Positions 26,625 to 34,704 of a DNA stretch of 39,136 nt are shown here, piece by piece (position 1 is the first letter of the stretch; each line of letters starts with the position of its first letter). Location: positions 1 to 39,136 of the forward strand of contig CAZTGS010000010.1 of assembly GCA_964613455.1 (NCBI GenBank). Reading direction: 5' to 3'. Both the position numbers and the translations under genes were made by a program. Below the pieces are notes generated by a model. The model was not told the origin of the DNA. It did not search any database and was given only the letters and a program-made list of their open reading frames with translations. The stretch is from SCGC-AAA076-P13 sp964613455. GTDB lineage: Bacteria; Pseudomonadota; Gammaproteobacteria; Magnimaribacterales; D2472.

Positions 26625-27761
26625 TTAAGCAACCAACCAAATTAATAGGATGAATATTATTGAGCCTATAAAATATTTTGAAAGTTTAGAATCCCTGATT
26701 CCTGAAATGAATGTATTCACGAAATATATTTTGTCTTTAAAAATATATACCAAAGTAAACATTGCAAATATGGCATGAACCCACCACAAGCCAAGATTTG
26801 ATTCATTGGTATCTGTTATTGACTCTCTTCCCAATATTAATAAACTCAAATAAGATATATATAGCAGCATTCCAGGCAAAATTACCGATAACCTGCCCTG
26901 TCTTGGCTTTACTGCAGCCATATAAACTCCTAGAAAGAGAAGAACTATTATGGTAACTGGAATTGATATATTCCATTGATAGCTTGCATTATCTGAGACA
27001 AATGAATAATCAAATATTTTCGATAAACTCAAACCAGAGATTTTATTAGTATTACTATCTAATGATAATTTAAAATTACCAAAATTTGAGACGAGTTGAG
27101 AGGAATCAGAAAATATACCTCTATAAAGAGATCCTTCAGAAAAAACTAAATCTATACTCTCTCCATTCTCAGAAGTAGTTAACTCTTTAGCTATGACCAG
27201 GGTGGATATATCTCCATTAGATGTTAGTAATTTAATCTCATTTAAAAAGCCGTTCTCGACATCTTCGACATAAATAAATCCTCGCCCCTCTTGAAGTGAA
27301 AATAATTTTTTTGATTGAAGTGCGTCAATTTGCTCCTCAAAAGAATCTACAGAAAGAATTTCTTGTGATAATGCTTTGGTATATGGAGCAATATACAAAC
27401 TGAGAGACAGAGTCAAGACAAAATAAATGAATGCTTGTGGAGACAAAAATTTTACTAAGTCAAAGGGTGCAAGACCAACTGAAATAAATCCAAAAATTTC
27501 TCTTTCAGAGTAAAGCCGACTAACGGTTACTAAAATACCAAGAAAAAATGATAGAGGTATTAAAAGAGTTATAAAGTCCGGAATCCTTAATGAAACAACA
27601 CTTATAATGATACTTGGATCTATATAGCCCTCTGCAGCTTGTTCAAAATAACCGACGAGCCTTGAGCCAACAACTAAAAGAAAGAAGATTAACAGGATGC
27701 TACAAGAAGATTTGAAAACCTCCATATTCAAATTTTTTAAAAGAATATTTTTTTTATACAT
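26625..27761 (-). CDS. lptF: LPS export permease LptF
   Basis: Partner of LptG in LPS transport. The sequence shows membrane segments near the N-terminus with P-L-S-F-F-L-G-I-L-V-T and L-Y-S-E-R-E-I, a periplasmic domain, and a C-terminal P-R-Q-G-R segment with further membrane spans, all typical of LptF. The frame is open to 27812, but alignment with E. coli LptF favours starting at the ATG at 27761 (378 residues); an ATG at 27782 is another option. It is divergent from pepA, the conserved arrangement. Confidence 0.92.
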   Translation of the reverse strand: MYKKNILLKNLNMEVFKSSCSILLIFFLLVVGSRLVGYFEQAAEGYIDPSIIISVVSLRIPDFITLLIPLSFFLGILVTVSRLYSEREIFGFISVGLAPFDLVKFLSPQAFIYFVLTLSLSLYIAPYTKALSQEILSVDSFEEQIDALQSKKLFSLQEGRGFIYVEDVENGFLNEIKLLTSNGDISTLVIAKELTTSENGESIDLVFSEGSLYRGIFSDSSQLVSNFGNFKLSLDSNTNKISGLSLSKIFDYSFVSDNASYQWNISIPVTIIVLLFLGVYMAAVKPRQGRLSVILPGMLLYISYLSLLILGRESITDTNESNLGLWWVHAIFAMFTLVYIFKDKIYFVNTFISGIRDSKLSKYFIGSIIFILLIWLVA

Positions 27762-27828
27762 GCCTTGAGAACTATGATGCATTACAATAATTATCTTATC
27801 AGTAAATACCATAAATAGGAGTCCTTAA

Positions 27829-29346
27829 ATGGCATATAAAGTTTTAAAAAATATCGCATTAAAAGATACATCATCTGCAAGTCTAGTTTCATTAAAGACA
27901 GCTATGCTAGTGCTAACAATAAACAAAGATACAAAAAATAATGCATCTTTTAAAGAAATAGATAAAGTTTCTAAAAACTATTTATCTAAAACAATTGTTT
28001 CTCATTTAAAAGAAGCTGGAAGCTCTATGCTTCTTCCCAAGATAGATGGTATCAATGCAGAAAATATTCTTTTAGTAAAAGGATTAGATAAAGATGCGCC
28101 AATGCATAAATGGTTGAGCATGTATGGCTCTATTTCTCAAAAAGGAAATCAATTAAATGCAAAAGATATATCAGTAATGTGTGGAACAACATATCCGTCT
28201 GGCAAAGATGAACTTTGGTTGATTGAAATGGTTGCAAAAACAATAGAATCAAATGCATATATATTTTCAGAAACTAAAAATAAAACAGCAAAAAAACCAT
28301 CACTGAAAAATTTAACTATTTTAACTAGTGGCCTTTCTGGTGCAAATTTAACTAAAGCAAAACAAGCTGCTAAAAAAGGATATGCTATTGGTGAAGGTGT
28401 AAATACTGCTAAGTATCTTGGCGATCTTCCAGCCAATCATTGCACACCAAAAATTATTGAAAGAAAAGTTAAGGCTATGAGCAAAGATTTTCCTAAATTA
28501 AAAATTAAGTCGTTCAATGAAAAAGATATGGAAAAACTTGGGATGGGTTCATTCTTAAGTGTTTCTAGAGGAAGTATAGAGCCGGCAAGAATGATGGTTA
28601 TAGAATATAAAGGTGCTAAGCCTTCAGAAAAACCTATTGCTCTCGTTGGAAAAGGAGTTACTTTTGATACCGGTGGAGTCTCAATAAAGCCAAGTCCTAG
28701 TATGGACGAGATGAAATGGGATATGTGTGGCGCTGCAACTGTCTTTGGTGTTATGTCTACCCTTGCTAGACTTAATGCTAACGTAAATGTTGTTGGTGTA
28801 ATGGCATGTGCTGAGAATATGTGTTCTTCAACAGCAACTAAGCCTGGTGATGTGGTCACTTCAATGTCAGGACAAACTATTGAGATTCTAAATACTGATG
28901 CGGAAGGACGATTAATTTTAGCTGACGCACTAACCTACGTTGGTAAATACAAGCCTTCGTATGTTATTGATATGGCTACGCTGACAGGAGCTGTTGTAAT
29001 TGCTCTTGGAAGGCATGCTAGTGGTGTTATGGCTAATGACCAGCATCTTGCAGACATGATCGTTGGTGCTGGTGAGGAATGTGGCGACAGAGCATGGCAA
29101 CTGCCTCTTTGGGATGAGCATCAATCATGTACAAAAACTAGGTATGCTGATTTAGCTAATATTGGAGGAGGAAGAGAAGCTGGAACTATTCATGCTGCTG
29201 CTTTCCTATCTAAGTTTACTAACGATTATAAATGGGCTCATATCGATATAGCTGCAACTGCATCTCATAGCTCTCCAGTTAAAGCTGGGACAGGAAGACC
29301 TGTTCCATTATTAAGTGAGCTACTTTTAAGTAAAAAGCTAAAATAA
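27829..29346 (+). CDS. pepA: Leucyl aminopeptidase (cytosol aminopeptidase A)
   Basis: PepA is a hexameric two-metal aminopeptidase of the M17 family; in E. coli it also binds DNA at the carAB promoter and ColE1 cer sites. The 505-residue protein has the catalytic C-terminal domain with N-T-D-A-E-G-R-L near residue 355, G-K-G-V-T-F-D-T-G-G and the following K/D ligands. AGGAG lies eight bases before the ATG. It is divergent from lptF and leads directly into valS with 15 bases between them. The usual holC is missing from that gap. Confidence 0.96.
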   Translation: MAYKVLKNIALKDTSSASLVSLKTAMLVLTINKDTKNNASFKEIDKVSKNYLSKTIVSHLKEAGSSMLLPKIDGINAENILLVKGLDKDAPMHKWLSMYGSISQKGNQLNAKDISVMCGTTYPSGKDELWLIEMVAKTIESNAYIFSETKNKTAKKPSLKNLTILTSGLSGANLTKAKQAAKKGYAIGEGVNTAKYLGDLPANHCTPKIIERKVKAMSKDFPKLKIKSFNEKDMEKLGMGSFLSVSRGSIEPARMMVIEYKGAKPSEKPIALVGKGVTFDTGGVSIKPSPSMDEMKWDMCGAATVFGVMSTLARLNANVNVVGVMACAENMCSSTATKPGDVVTSMSGQTIEILNTDAEGRLILADALTYVGKYKPSYVIDMATLTGAVVIALGRHASGVMANDQHLADMIVGAGEECGDRAWQLPLWDEHQSCTKTRYADLANIGGGREAGTIHAAAFLSKFTNDYKWAHIDIAATASHSSPVKAGTGRPVPLLSELLLSKKLK

Positions 29347-29361
29347 AAATACTCGGTAAAT

Positions 29362-31581
29362 ATGGATAAACAGTATTACCCCACAGAAATAGAAGAAAAA
29401 TGGGTAAAAATTTGGTCTGAGAGAAAAGTTACTAATAAAGATTCTAGTGAATCTTTCTCACAAGTCATCCCTCCTCCAAATGTAACTGGCACACTCCATA
29501 TGGGCCATAGTTTTCAATATGCCATTATGGATTTTTATACCAGATATCATCATATGTCTGGTAAAGATGCTCATTGGCAAGTAGGTGCCGACCACGCTGG
29601 TATCGCAACCCAAATGGTTGTTGAAAATAATTTAGCTAAAGATGGTATAACAAGAACCGATCTAGGTAGGGAAAAATTTCTTGAAGAGGTTTGGTCCTGG
29701 AAAGGATATTCAGAAGAAAAAATAATATCGCAAATTAAAAGACTAGGAAATACTATTGATTGGGAAAAGTATAGATTTACACTAGATGATGGTTTTAACG
29801 AAGCAGTTATTAAGGCTTTTGTTGAACTTCATAGAAAAGAAAAAATCTATAGAGGCTATAGACTTGTCAATTGGGACCCTGCATTAAAAACTGCTGTCTC
29901 AGATCTTGAGGTTGTTAGACAAGAAAAGGATGGGCTTCTATGGCACATCAAATATCCTATAGAAGATTCGAATGAGTTTGTTACTGTTGCTACAACAAGA
30001 CCTGAGACCATGTTCGGAGATATGGCAATTGCAGTCAATCCAAACGATGATCGATATAGAGATTTAATTGGTAAAAATGTTGTCCTACCCTTCGTTGGAA
30101 GAAAGATTCCAATTCTTGGTGACGATTATGTTGATATGGAGTTTGGGACAGGTTGTTTAAAGATAACACCAGGGCATGACTTTAATGATTATGAGATTGG
30201 TAAGAAGTATTCTTTGCATGAAATAGATGGACAAGTAAAAACTTCAAAAGTAGTTAGCGACTTTCTTCCTATAAATATATTCAATGATGATGCTTGGTCA
30301 AATGAGAATGTACCGGCTCCTTTTGATAATCTTGATCGATTTAAGGTTAGAAAACTAGTTATAGAAAAATTAACTGAGCTGTCTTTGCTCGAAAAAGAAG
30401 AAAAACATCATATCAGCGTTCCAAGAGGCGAAAGGTCTAATGTTGTTATCGAGCCTAAGTTGAGCCATCAGTGGTATGTAAAAACAGCTGAGATGGCAGC
30501 TAGAGCCAATGATGCTGTAAATAAAGGTGAAATTAAATTTCATCCAGAGAACTGGGTTAAAACCTATTTTAATTGGATGGATAATATTGAAGATTGGTGT
30601 ATTAGTAGACAAATATGGTGGGGTCATAGAATTCCTGCTTGGTTTGATAGCGAAGAAAACGTTTATGTTGGCTACAGCGAAGAGGAAGTTCGATCTCATT
30701 ACAATTTAGATGATAGAGAGTTGCTTCAAGATGAAGACGTATTAGATACTTGGTTTTCTTCAAGCTTATGGCCTTTTGGCGCAATGGGATGGCCGAATGA
30801 AACAGAGGATTACAAAAAGCACTTTCCTACCTCATTACTGGTAACTGGATTTGATATTATTTTTTTCTGGGTAGCAAGAATGATGATGATGAGTCTTGAA
30901 TTTACCGATCAAATACCCTTTAAAGATGTTTATGTTACCGGCTTAATTAGAGATGAGAATGGACAAAAAATGTCGAAGTCAAAAGGAAATGTTATTGATC
31001 CTCTTGATCTTATATACGGAATTTCTCAAGATGATCTAGTAGAAAAAAGAACAGCTAATTTAATGCAAGAAAGCACAGCTCAAAAAATAGAACGTAAAAC
31101 AAGGAATCAATTTCCAAAGGGTATCGAATCCTACGGAACAGATGCCCTTAGAATGACTTTTTTTTCACTAGCAACTCATACCAAAGATATTAGTTTTGAA
31201 CTTAGCAGATTAAAAGGTTACAGAAATTTTTGTACCAAGATTTGGAATGCAGCAAGATTTATAAATGGCTATCCTGTTGGGAATGACTCTTTTGAACCAA
31301 AAACTGATACAGATAAGTGGATCAAAGATGAATATAATAAAACAAAGAATCAAATACAAAAAAATATAGAAGATTACAGATTAGATTTTGCTATAAACGA
31401 AGTATATGAATTCTTTTGGAATAAATTTTGTGATGTTTATATTGAAGAATGTAAAAAATCTGGTGAGACTGCTAATCTAAGACCGATGCTAAAAGAAATC
31501 TTAGTCATGATGCATCCTTTTGCCCCTTTCATCACCGAAGAAATACATACACTATTATTTGAAAGCCAAATTATTGATTAA
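29362..31581 (+). CDS. valS: Valyl-tRNA synthetase, C-terminally short
   Basis: ValRS charges tRNA-Val and edits threonine. Class I signatures are intact: P-P-P-N-V-T-G-T-L-H-M-G-H near residue 42, the CP1 editing domain (T-T-R-P-E-T-M-F-G-D and D-F-N-D-Y), W-C-I-S-R-Q, and K-M-S-K-S near residue 537. The protein has 739 residues (E. coli 951) and stops just after H-P-F-A-P-F-I-T-E-E, within the anticodon-binding domain. The end of that domain and the C-terminal coiled coil are therefore missing. The next gene, elaA, begins its 3' end two bases later on the other strand, so no remnant of the lost part follows. Confidence 0.94.
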   Translation: MDKQYYPTEIEEKWVKIWSERKVTNKDSSESFSQVIPPPNVTGTLHMGHSFQYAIMDFYTRYHHMSGKDAHWQVGADHAGIATQMVVENNLAKDGITRTDLGREKFLEEVWSWKGYSEEKIISQIKRLGNTIDWEKYRFTLDDGFNEAVIKAFVELHRKEKIYRGYRLVNWDPALKTAVSDLEVVRQEKDGLLWHIKYPIEDSNEFVTVATTRPETMFGDMAIAVNPNDDRYRDLIGKNVVLPFVGRKIPILGDDYVDMEFGTGCLKITPGHDFNDYEIGKKYSLHEIDGQVKTSKVVSDFLPINIFNDDAWSNENVPAPFDNLDRFKVRKLVIEKLTELSLLEKEEKHHISVPRGERSNVVIEPKLSHQWYVKTAEMAARANDAVNKGEIKFHPENWVKTYFNWMDNIEDWCISRQIWWGHRIPAWFDSEENVYVGYSEEEVRSHYNLDDRELLQDEDVLDTWFSSSLWPFGAMGWPNETEDYKKHFPTSLLVTGFDIIFFWVARMMMMSLEFTDQIPFKDVYVTGLIRDENGQKMSKSKGNVIDPLDLIYGISQDDLVEKRTANLMQESTAQKIERKTRNQFPKGIESYGTDALRMTFFSLATHTKDISFELSRLKGYRNFCTKIWNAARFINGYPVGNDSFEPKTDTDKWIKDEYNKTKNQIQKNIEDYRLDFAINEVYEFFWNKFCDVYIEECKKSGETANLRPMLKEILVMMHPFAPFITEEIHTLLFESQIID

Positions 31582-31583
31582 TC

Positions 31584-32057
31584 TCAGGGTTGTAAAAACA
31601 TCTGAATATGGTCGATATCATCCTCTAGATAAACGCTCCCTCTTGAGGTGAAACCTAGTTCATTGTAAAAATGTTCTAGCCTGTGTTGAGCTGAAATAAT
31701 AATTTCATCATTAGGATAATTTTTTTTAAGGAAATTGACGCCTTCTTGAGTAAGATTCTTTCCTAATAACTGACCTCTTGTATCTATATCAACAAGAATT
31801 CTTCCCAAAGACGATCCTTCATACATCGTTCTTGGAGGAAACGCTCTTAGGTATGCTAAAAGTTCTTCACCCTTATAGCCTAGCAGATGGGATGCATCTT
31901 GATCATTATAATCAGCATCTATATAAGGACAGTTTTGCTCAACAACAAAAACCTTTTGTCTTAAATTAAGAATGGCATATAACTCATCTGTAGATAAGTC
32001 AGAAAAATTCTTCCAAACGTAATTTATTTCTAATGTTTTGATAGAGCTTAAGTTAAT
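31584..32057 (-). CDS. elaA: ElaA-type GNAT acetyltransferase without a standard start codon
   Basis: The reading frame encodes an acyl-CoA N-acyltransferase closely matching E. coli ElaA: L-R-x-x-V-F-V-V-E-Q-N-C-P-Y, then G-R-I-L-V and a C-terminal F-Y-x-x-L-G-F-T, D-x-x-D-H-I-x-M. The substrate is unknown. The only ATG in frame (31826) lies in the middle of the domain and would give 80 residues, losing the N-terminal half. The frame stays open upstream to a stop at 32061, but contains no ATG, GTG or TTG there. Candidate starts are ATT 32057 (used here, GAGAG seven bases upstream), ATC 32042 or ATA 32027. The last best matches the E. coli N-terminus. Confidence 0.75.
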   Translation of the reverse strand: MNLSSIKTLEINYVWKNFSDLSTDELYAILNLRQKVFVVEQNCPYIDADYNDQDASHLLGYKGEELLAYLRAFPPRTMYEGSSLGRILVDIDTRGQLLGKNLTQEGVNFLKKNYPNDEIIISAQHRLEHFYNELGFTSRGSVYLEDDIDHIQMFLQP

Positions 32058-32073
32058 TAGTTAGTCTCTCATG

Positions 32074-32079
32074 ATTATA
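32074..32079 (-). promoter_or_regulatory. -10 box upstream of elaA
   Basis: The minus strand reads a perfect TATAAT 17 bases upstream of the first possible elaA start, giving a transcript start near 32067. No clear -35. It supports elaA beginning downstream of 32067, in the part of the frame that has no standard start codon. Confidence 0.4.
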
Positions 32080-32168
32080 TATTTCTTATCAATAATATCT
32101 ATGTGCATATGAGATCAAATAATTGAAGTTATATTTGAATGTTTGAGGTTATATACAGTAAAAATATA

Positions 32169-32174
32169 TATAAT
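32169..32174 (+). promoter_or_regulatory. -10 box for the glutathione-peroxidase pair
   Basis: A perfect TATAAT lies in the 146-base spacer between elaA and the first peroxidase gene, putting the start near 32181. The leader of about 23 bases holds AGAGGT at a normal distance from the TTG start codon. The -35 region is weak (TTGAGG is 20 bases upstream). Confidence 0.45.
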
Positions 32175-32203
32175 TCGCATTCTAATCTAGAGGTAATAAA
32201 AAA

Positions 32204-32689
32204 TTGAACAATATATATAACGTAAATGTTAAGAAAAGTGATATGTCTGACCTTTCTCTGGATGTATATAAAGGTAAAGTTTTACTAATTGTAAATGTAG
32301 CGAGTGCATGTGGGCTTACATATCAATATGAGGGGCTTCAAGAACTTTACAAAACTTATCAAAAAGATGGCTTTGAAGTCCTTGGATTTCCATGCAATCA
32401 GTTTGGCGCTCAAGAGCCTGGAACAAACGAAGAAATACAATTTTTTTGTACAGATAAGTATGAGGTTGAATTTACTCTCTTCGATAAGATTGAAGTCAAC
32501 GGAGATAATACAGCTCCAATTTACGAAATGCTAAAAAAGAATCATCCAGCAGAATCAGGATCTAATGAGATTGAATGGAATTTCACAAAATTTTTAATCA
32601 GTAAGAATGGCGAGATAATAAAAAGGTTTGGTCCTAAGTCTGAGCCTGGCGAAATTAAAAATGATATAGAGAGTCTTATAAATGAATAA
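32204..32689 (+). CDS. Glutathione-peroxidase-family thiol peroxidase, first copy
   Basis: A 161-residue protein of the thioredoxin fold that reduces hydroperoxides. The peroxidatic Cys is C36 in N-V-A-S-A-C-G, with the family's G-F-P-C-N-Q-F and W-N-F-T-K-F segments supplying the Gln, Trp and Asn of the active site. It is a Cys, not selenocysteine, enzyme; such bacterial members often use thioredoxin. The start is TTG with AGAGGT nine bases upstream. Its end overlaps the next gene, a paralogue, by eight bases. Confidence 0.92.
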   Translation: MNNIYNVNVKKSDMSDLSLDVYKGKVLLIVNVASACGLTYQYEGLQELYKTYQKDGFEVLGFPCNQFGAQEPGTNEEIQFFCTDKYEVEFTLFDKIEVNGDNTAPIYEMLKKNHPAESGSNEIEWNFTKFLISKNGEIIKRFGPKSEPGEIKNDIESLINE

Positions 32690-33167
32690 AGATAGTATTT
32701 ATGATTACACTGTAAAAGATTCAGAAATGCAAGATGTGCCGATCAGCTCATTTAAAGAAAAGGTTCTTTTAGTTGTGAATGTTGCAAGTGAATGCGGTTT
32801 TACATATCAATACAAAGGGCTTCAACATTTATATGAAAAACATAAAGAAAGTGGATTAGAAGTATTAGGGTTTCCGTGTAATCAATTTAGAGGTCAGGAA
32901 TCTGGAACAAATGAAGAGATACAAATTTTTTGTTCTGAAAAGTATGATGTATCTTTTAAGATCTTTAATAAAATAAATGTTAATGGTGATAAGGCAGAGC
33001 CTTTCTATGATTTTCTTAAAAAAGAATATCCGGGAATATTGGGAACAAAAAATATTAAATGGAATTTTTCTAAATTTCTTGTTAATAAAGACGGGAAGGT
33101 TGTTAATCGCTATGGCCCAACAACTAAACCAAAAGATATCGAATTAGATATCATTAAATTACTCTAG
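32682..33167 (+). CDS. Glutathione-peroxidase-family thiol peroxidase, second copy
   Basis: Also 161 residues and clearly a duplicate of the gene before it, with about half or more of positions identical by eye and no large gap. Active-site segments are kept: C38 in N-V-A-S-E-C-G, G-F-P-C-N-Q-F and W-N-F-S-K-F. The ATG lies inside the last codons of the first copy, so the pair is translationally coupled. The divergence between copies suggests an old duplication, perhaps with different peroxide substrates. Confidence 0.92.
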   Translation: MNKDSIYDYTVKDSEMQDVPISSFKEKVLLVVNVASECGFTYQYKGLQHLYEKHKESGLEVLGFPCNQFRGQESGTNEEIQIFCSEKYDVSFKIFNKINVNGDKAEPFYDFLKKEYPGILGTKNIKWNFSKFLVNKDGKVVNRYGPTTKPKDIELDIIKLL

Positions 33168-33204
33168 TACTGTCTTATTTTTTAGATTACGAAGGGAAGT
33201 TATC

Positions 33205-33294
33205 TTGATAGAAATGTTATTTTGGAGCTTAATAGTTGTAACATGGCTATCATATGGGATGCATGTAATAAAAGAATACATACGAAATAAATAA
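33205..33294 (+). CDS. 29-residue single-span membrane protein
   Basis: A short frame starts at TTG with GAAGGGAAG five bases upstream and encodes about 29 residues (an ATG three codons later would give 26). It has a hydrophobic core (L-F-W-S-L-I-V-V-T-W-L) then a basic tail (K-E-Y-I-R-N-K), as in bacterial single-span microproteins with positive residues on the cytoplasmic side. It lies 18 bases before the next gene, which also encodes a membrane protein, so the two may work together. I know no family for it. The strong ribosome binding site is the main support. Confidence 0.5.
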   Translation: MIEMLFWSLIVVTWLSYGMHVIKEYIRNK

Positions 33295-33312
33295 TTTTGA
33301 ATAGGAGAAAAA

Positions 33313-33726
33313 ATGAGTATTAAACCAATGATAAAGAAGCCTAGTTTATTTAGAAGAACAGTGATGTCGATTGTTAATGGTTGGAGGAGAGTAATGGATG
33401 TTAAATATAATCCACTAAAACATATACCAGATCCTAGCCTGCAAACTTACTTCATGTTGGTATTGTTTACAATTTGGAGCGTATTCTTTGGCTTTATAGC
33501 AGCAAACTATCTAGGTCTGTTTGGATATAATACAGTTGCAAGTATTGTTATACATATTGCAATACTAGTTCCATTATCATTTACTAATGCGATCTTTGTA
33601 GATGCTGAACGTGATGGAGCTAAATGGTTAGAAGAATGGAAAGCAGAACAATCAAGATATAAGTTAGTAGTTAATAGACTCAAGGCTAAAAACTTAACAA
33701 TTTGGAATCCAAACAAGGAAGCTTAA
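33313..33726 (+). CDS. Two-span membrane protein of unknown function
   Basis: A 137-residue protein I do not recognise. It has a basic N-terminal region (about 1-42, several Arg and Lys), two membrane segments (about 46-68 and 76-95), then a charged C-terminal helix beginning D-A-E-R-D-G-A-K-W with several Glu and Lys. AGGAG lies six bases before the ATG. The gene follows the short membrane-protein frame and converges on rimI. It could be an accessory subunit of a membrane complex, but nothing in the sequence shows which. Confidence 0.8.
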   Translation: MSIKPMIKKPSLFRRTVMSIVNGWRRVMDVKYNPLKHIPDPSLQTYFMLVLFTIWSVFFGFIAANYLGLFGYNTVASIVIHIAILVPLSFTNAIFVDAERDGAKWLEEWKAEQSRYKLVVNRLKAKNLTIWNPNKEA

Positions 33727-33793
33727 TTAAAATAATATAAGATAAATGGACTAATGATTTGGAGATTAAAGAGCTTAGCCCAGTCTAGAAAAT

Positions 33794-34231
33794 TTAAAGT
33801 TTTAAAGACATAAGCAAGGCATCTTCAGGGATATCTCCAGAATAATATTTATCTCTTATCGCATCCTTTTCAAATCCATACTTTTGATAAAATGCTATTG
33901 CCTTTTCATTACTTACGCGCACCTCAAGAAAGACTTGATTGATACCCATTGCTTTACACTGGCTAATCATAGATTTAAGTATTAACGAGCCTATTCCTTT
34001 TGATTGCTGAATCTCTATAACTGCAATACTTAAAAGATGCGCCTCAGGCTTGATTGGAGAAAAAATTAGAAAGGCCAGCATCTTGCCCTCTTCCTTGCAT
34101 ACTAGTCCGCGGTGACCAACCTCGAAAGAAGACTTAAAATTGTTAAATGACCATGGCGATGGATTGGTTGAAACCTCAATCTCATATGCCTCTTCTAGAT
34201 CATTGATATCTAGTAATGAGATTTTGTACAT
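33794..34231 (-). CDS. rimI: Ribosomal protein S18 alanine N-acetyltransferase
   Basis: RimI acetylates the N-terminal alanine of ribosomal protein S18. The 145-residue GNAT fold shows P-W-S near residue 26, the acetyl-CoA loop Q-x-S-K-G-I-G (about 75-81), L-E-V-R-x-S-N-x-x-A-I-x-F-Y and Y-G-F, all as in E. coli RimI. Its start overlaps the holD stop by one base (TAATG). The holD-rimI order is conserved in gammaproteobacteria, which supports both calls. Confidence 0.93.
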   Translation of the reverse strand: MYKISLLDINDLEEAYEIEVSTNPSPWSFNNFKSSFEVGHRGLVCKEEGKMLAFLIFSPIKPEAHLLSIAVIEIQQSKGIGSLILKSMISQCKAMGINQVFLEVRVSNEKAIAFYQKYGFEKDAIRDKYYSGDIPEDALLMSLKL

Positions 34232-34671
34232 TATTTAATGATATTTTTTTTTATATTTTCCCAAAGAGGCTTCTTTAGGCTAGGGTTTTTTATTATTTCT
34301 TCTAAGGTATTAGATCTTATTATTGGTAAAGGGGTTTCTATTTCAAAATTGTCTTTAGTAAAGACAATGATGCCAGCTAGTTCTTTTTTTGATGAGATCA
34401 TTTTTTGAATATCATTGTTTAATTCAAAACTTATAACTTCAATCAATTCATTGAACTCATTTGGATTAATGGCGCCAACGATAGCTTTAAGAAGGTCTGA
34501 CTGATCTTGTGGTAAATCATTAAAACAAATATCAAGTAATGTTAGAATGTTTCCTTTTTGATAAATATGAATTTCTTTATCATTGGTTTTGTCTTTACTA
34601 GAGCGTAAAGAATACCTTGTAACGCCAATCTCTTTTAAGATAAGGTTAGTTTTTATAGATGAAGTTATCAT
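34231..34671 (-). CDS. holD: DNA polymerase III psi subunit
   Basis: HolD links the clamp loader to the chi subunit (HolC), which in turn contacts SSB on the lagging strand. The 146-residue protein is poorly conserved overall, but its N-terminal L-K-E-I-G-V-T-R-Y-S-L-R matches the E. coli L-Q-Q-L-G-I-T-Q-W-S-L-R, and its C-terminus (L-E-E-I-I-K-N-P-S-L-K-K-P-L-W) matches the E. coli N-P-T-A-R-A-A-L-W end. The coupling to rimI confirms it. The gene lies back to back with leuA. No ribosome binding site; a TATTTT box sits six bases before the ATG. Confidence 0.85.
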   Translation of the reverse strand: MITSSIKTNLILKEIGVTRYSLRSSKDKTNDKEIHIYQKGNILTLLDICFNDLPQDQSDLLKAIVGAINPNEFNELIEVISFELNNDIQKMISSKKELAGIIVFTKDNFEIETPLPIIRSNTLEEIIKNPSLKKPLWENIKKNIIK

Positions 34672-34704
34672 AGAGATAAAATATTAACATTTACTTAATA
34701 CAAA

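Noticed and set aside
31584..31826. Separate 80-residue gene starting at the ATG at 31826
   Set aside because: The frame continues upstream with a clear ElaA N-terminal half, so this ATG is internal to a larger gene.
32061..32072. Three-codon leftward ATG frame upstream of elaA as a leader peptide
   Set aside because: It would start at or before the predicted transcript start and has no ribosome binding site; kept only as a possible sign of an indel.
33727..33793. Terminator between the two-span membrane gene and rimI
   Set aside because: The A/T-rich repeats here do not form a stem with a U tract on either strand.
33754..33813. Short rightward frame of 19 codons between the two-span gene and rimI
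   Set aside because: No ribosome binding site, overlaps the 3' end of rimI, and the peptide has no recognisable feature.
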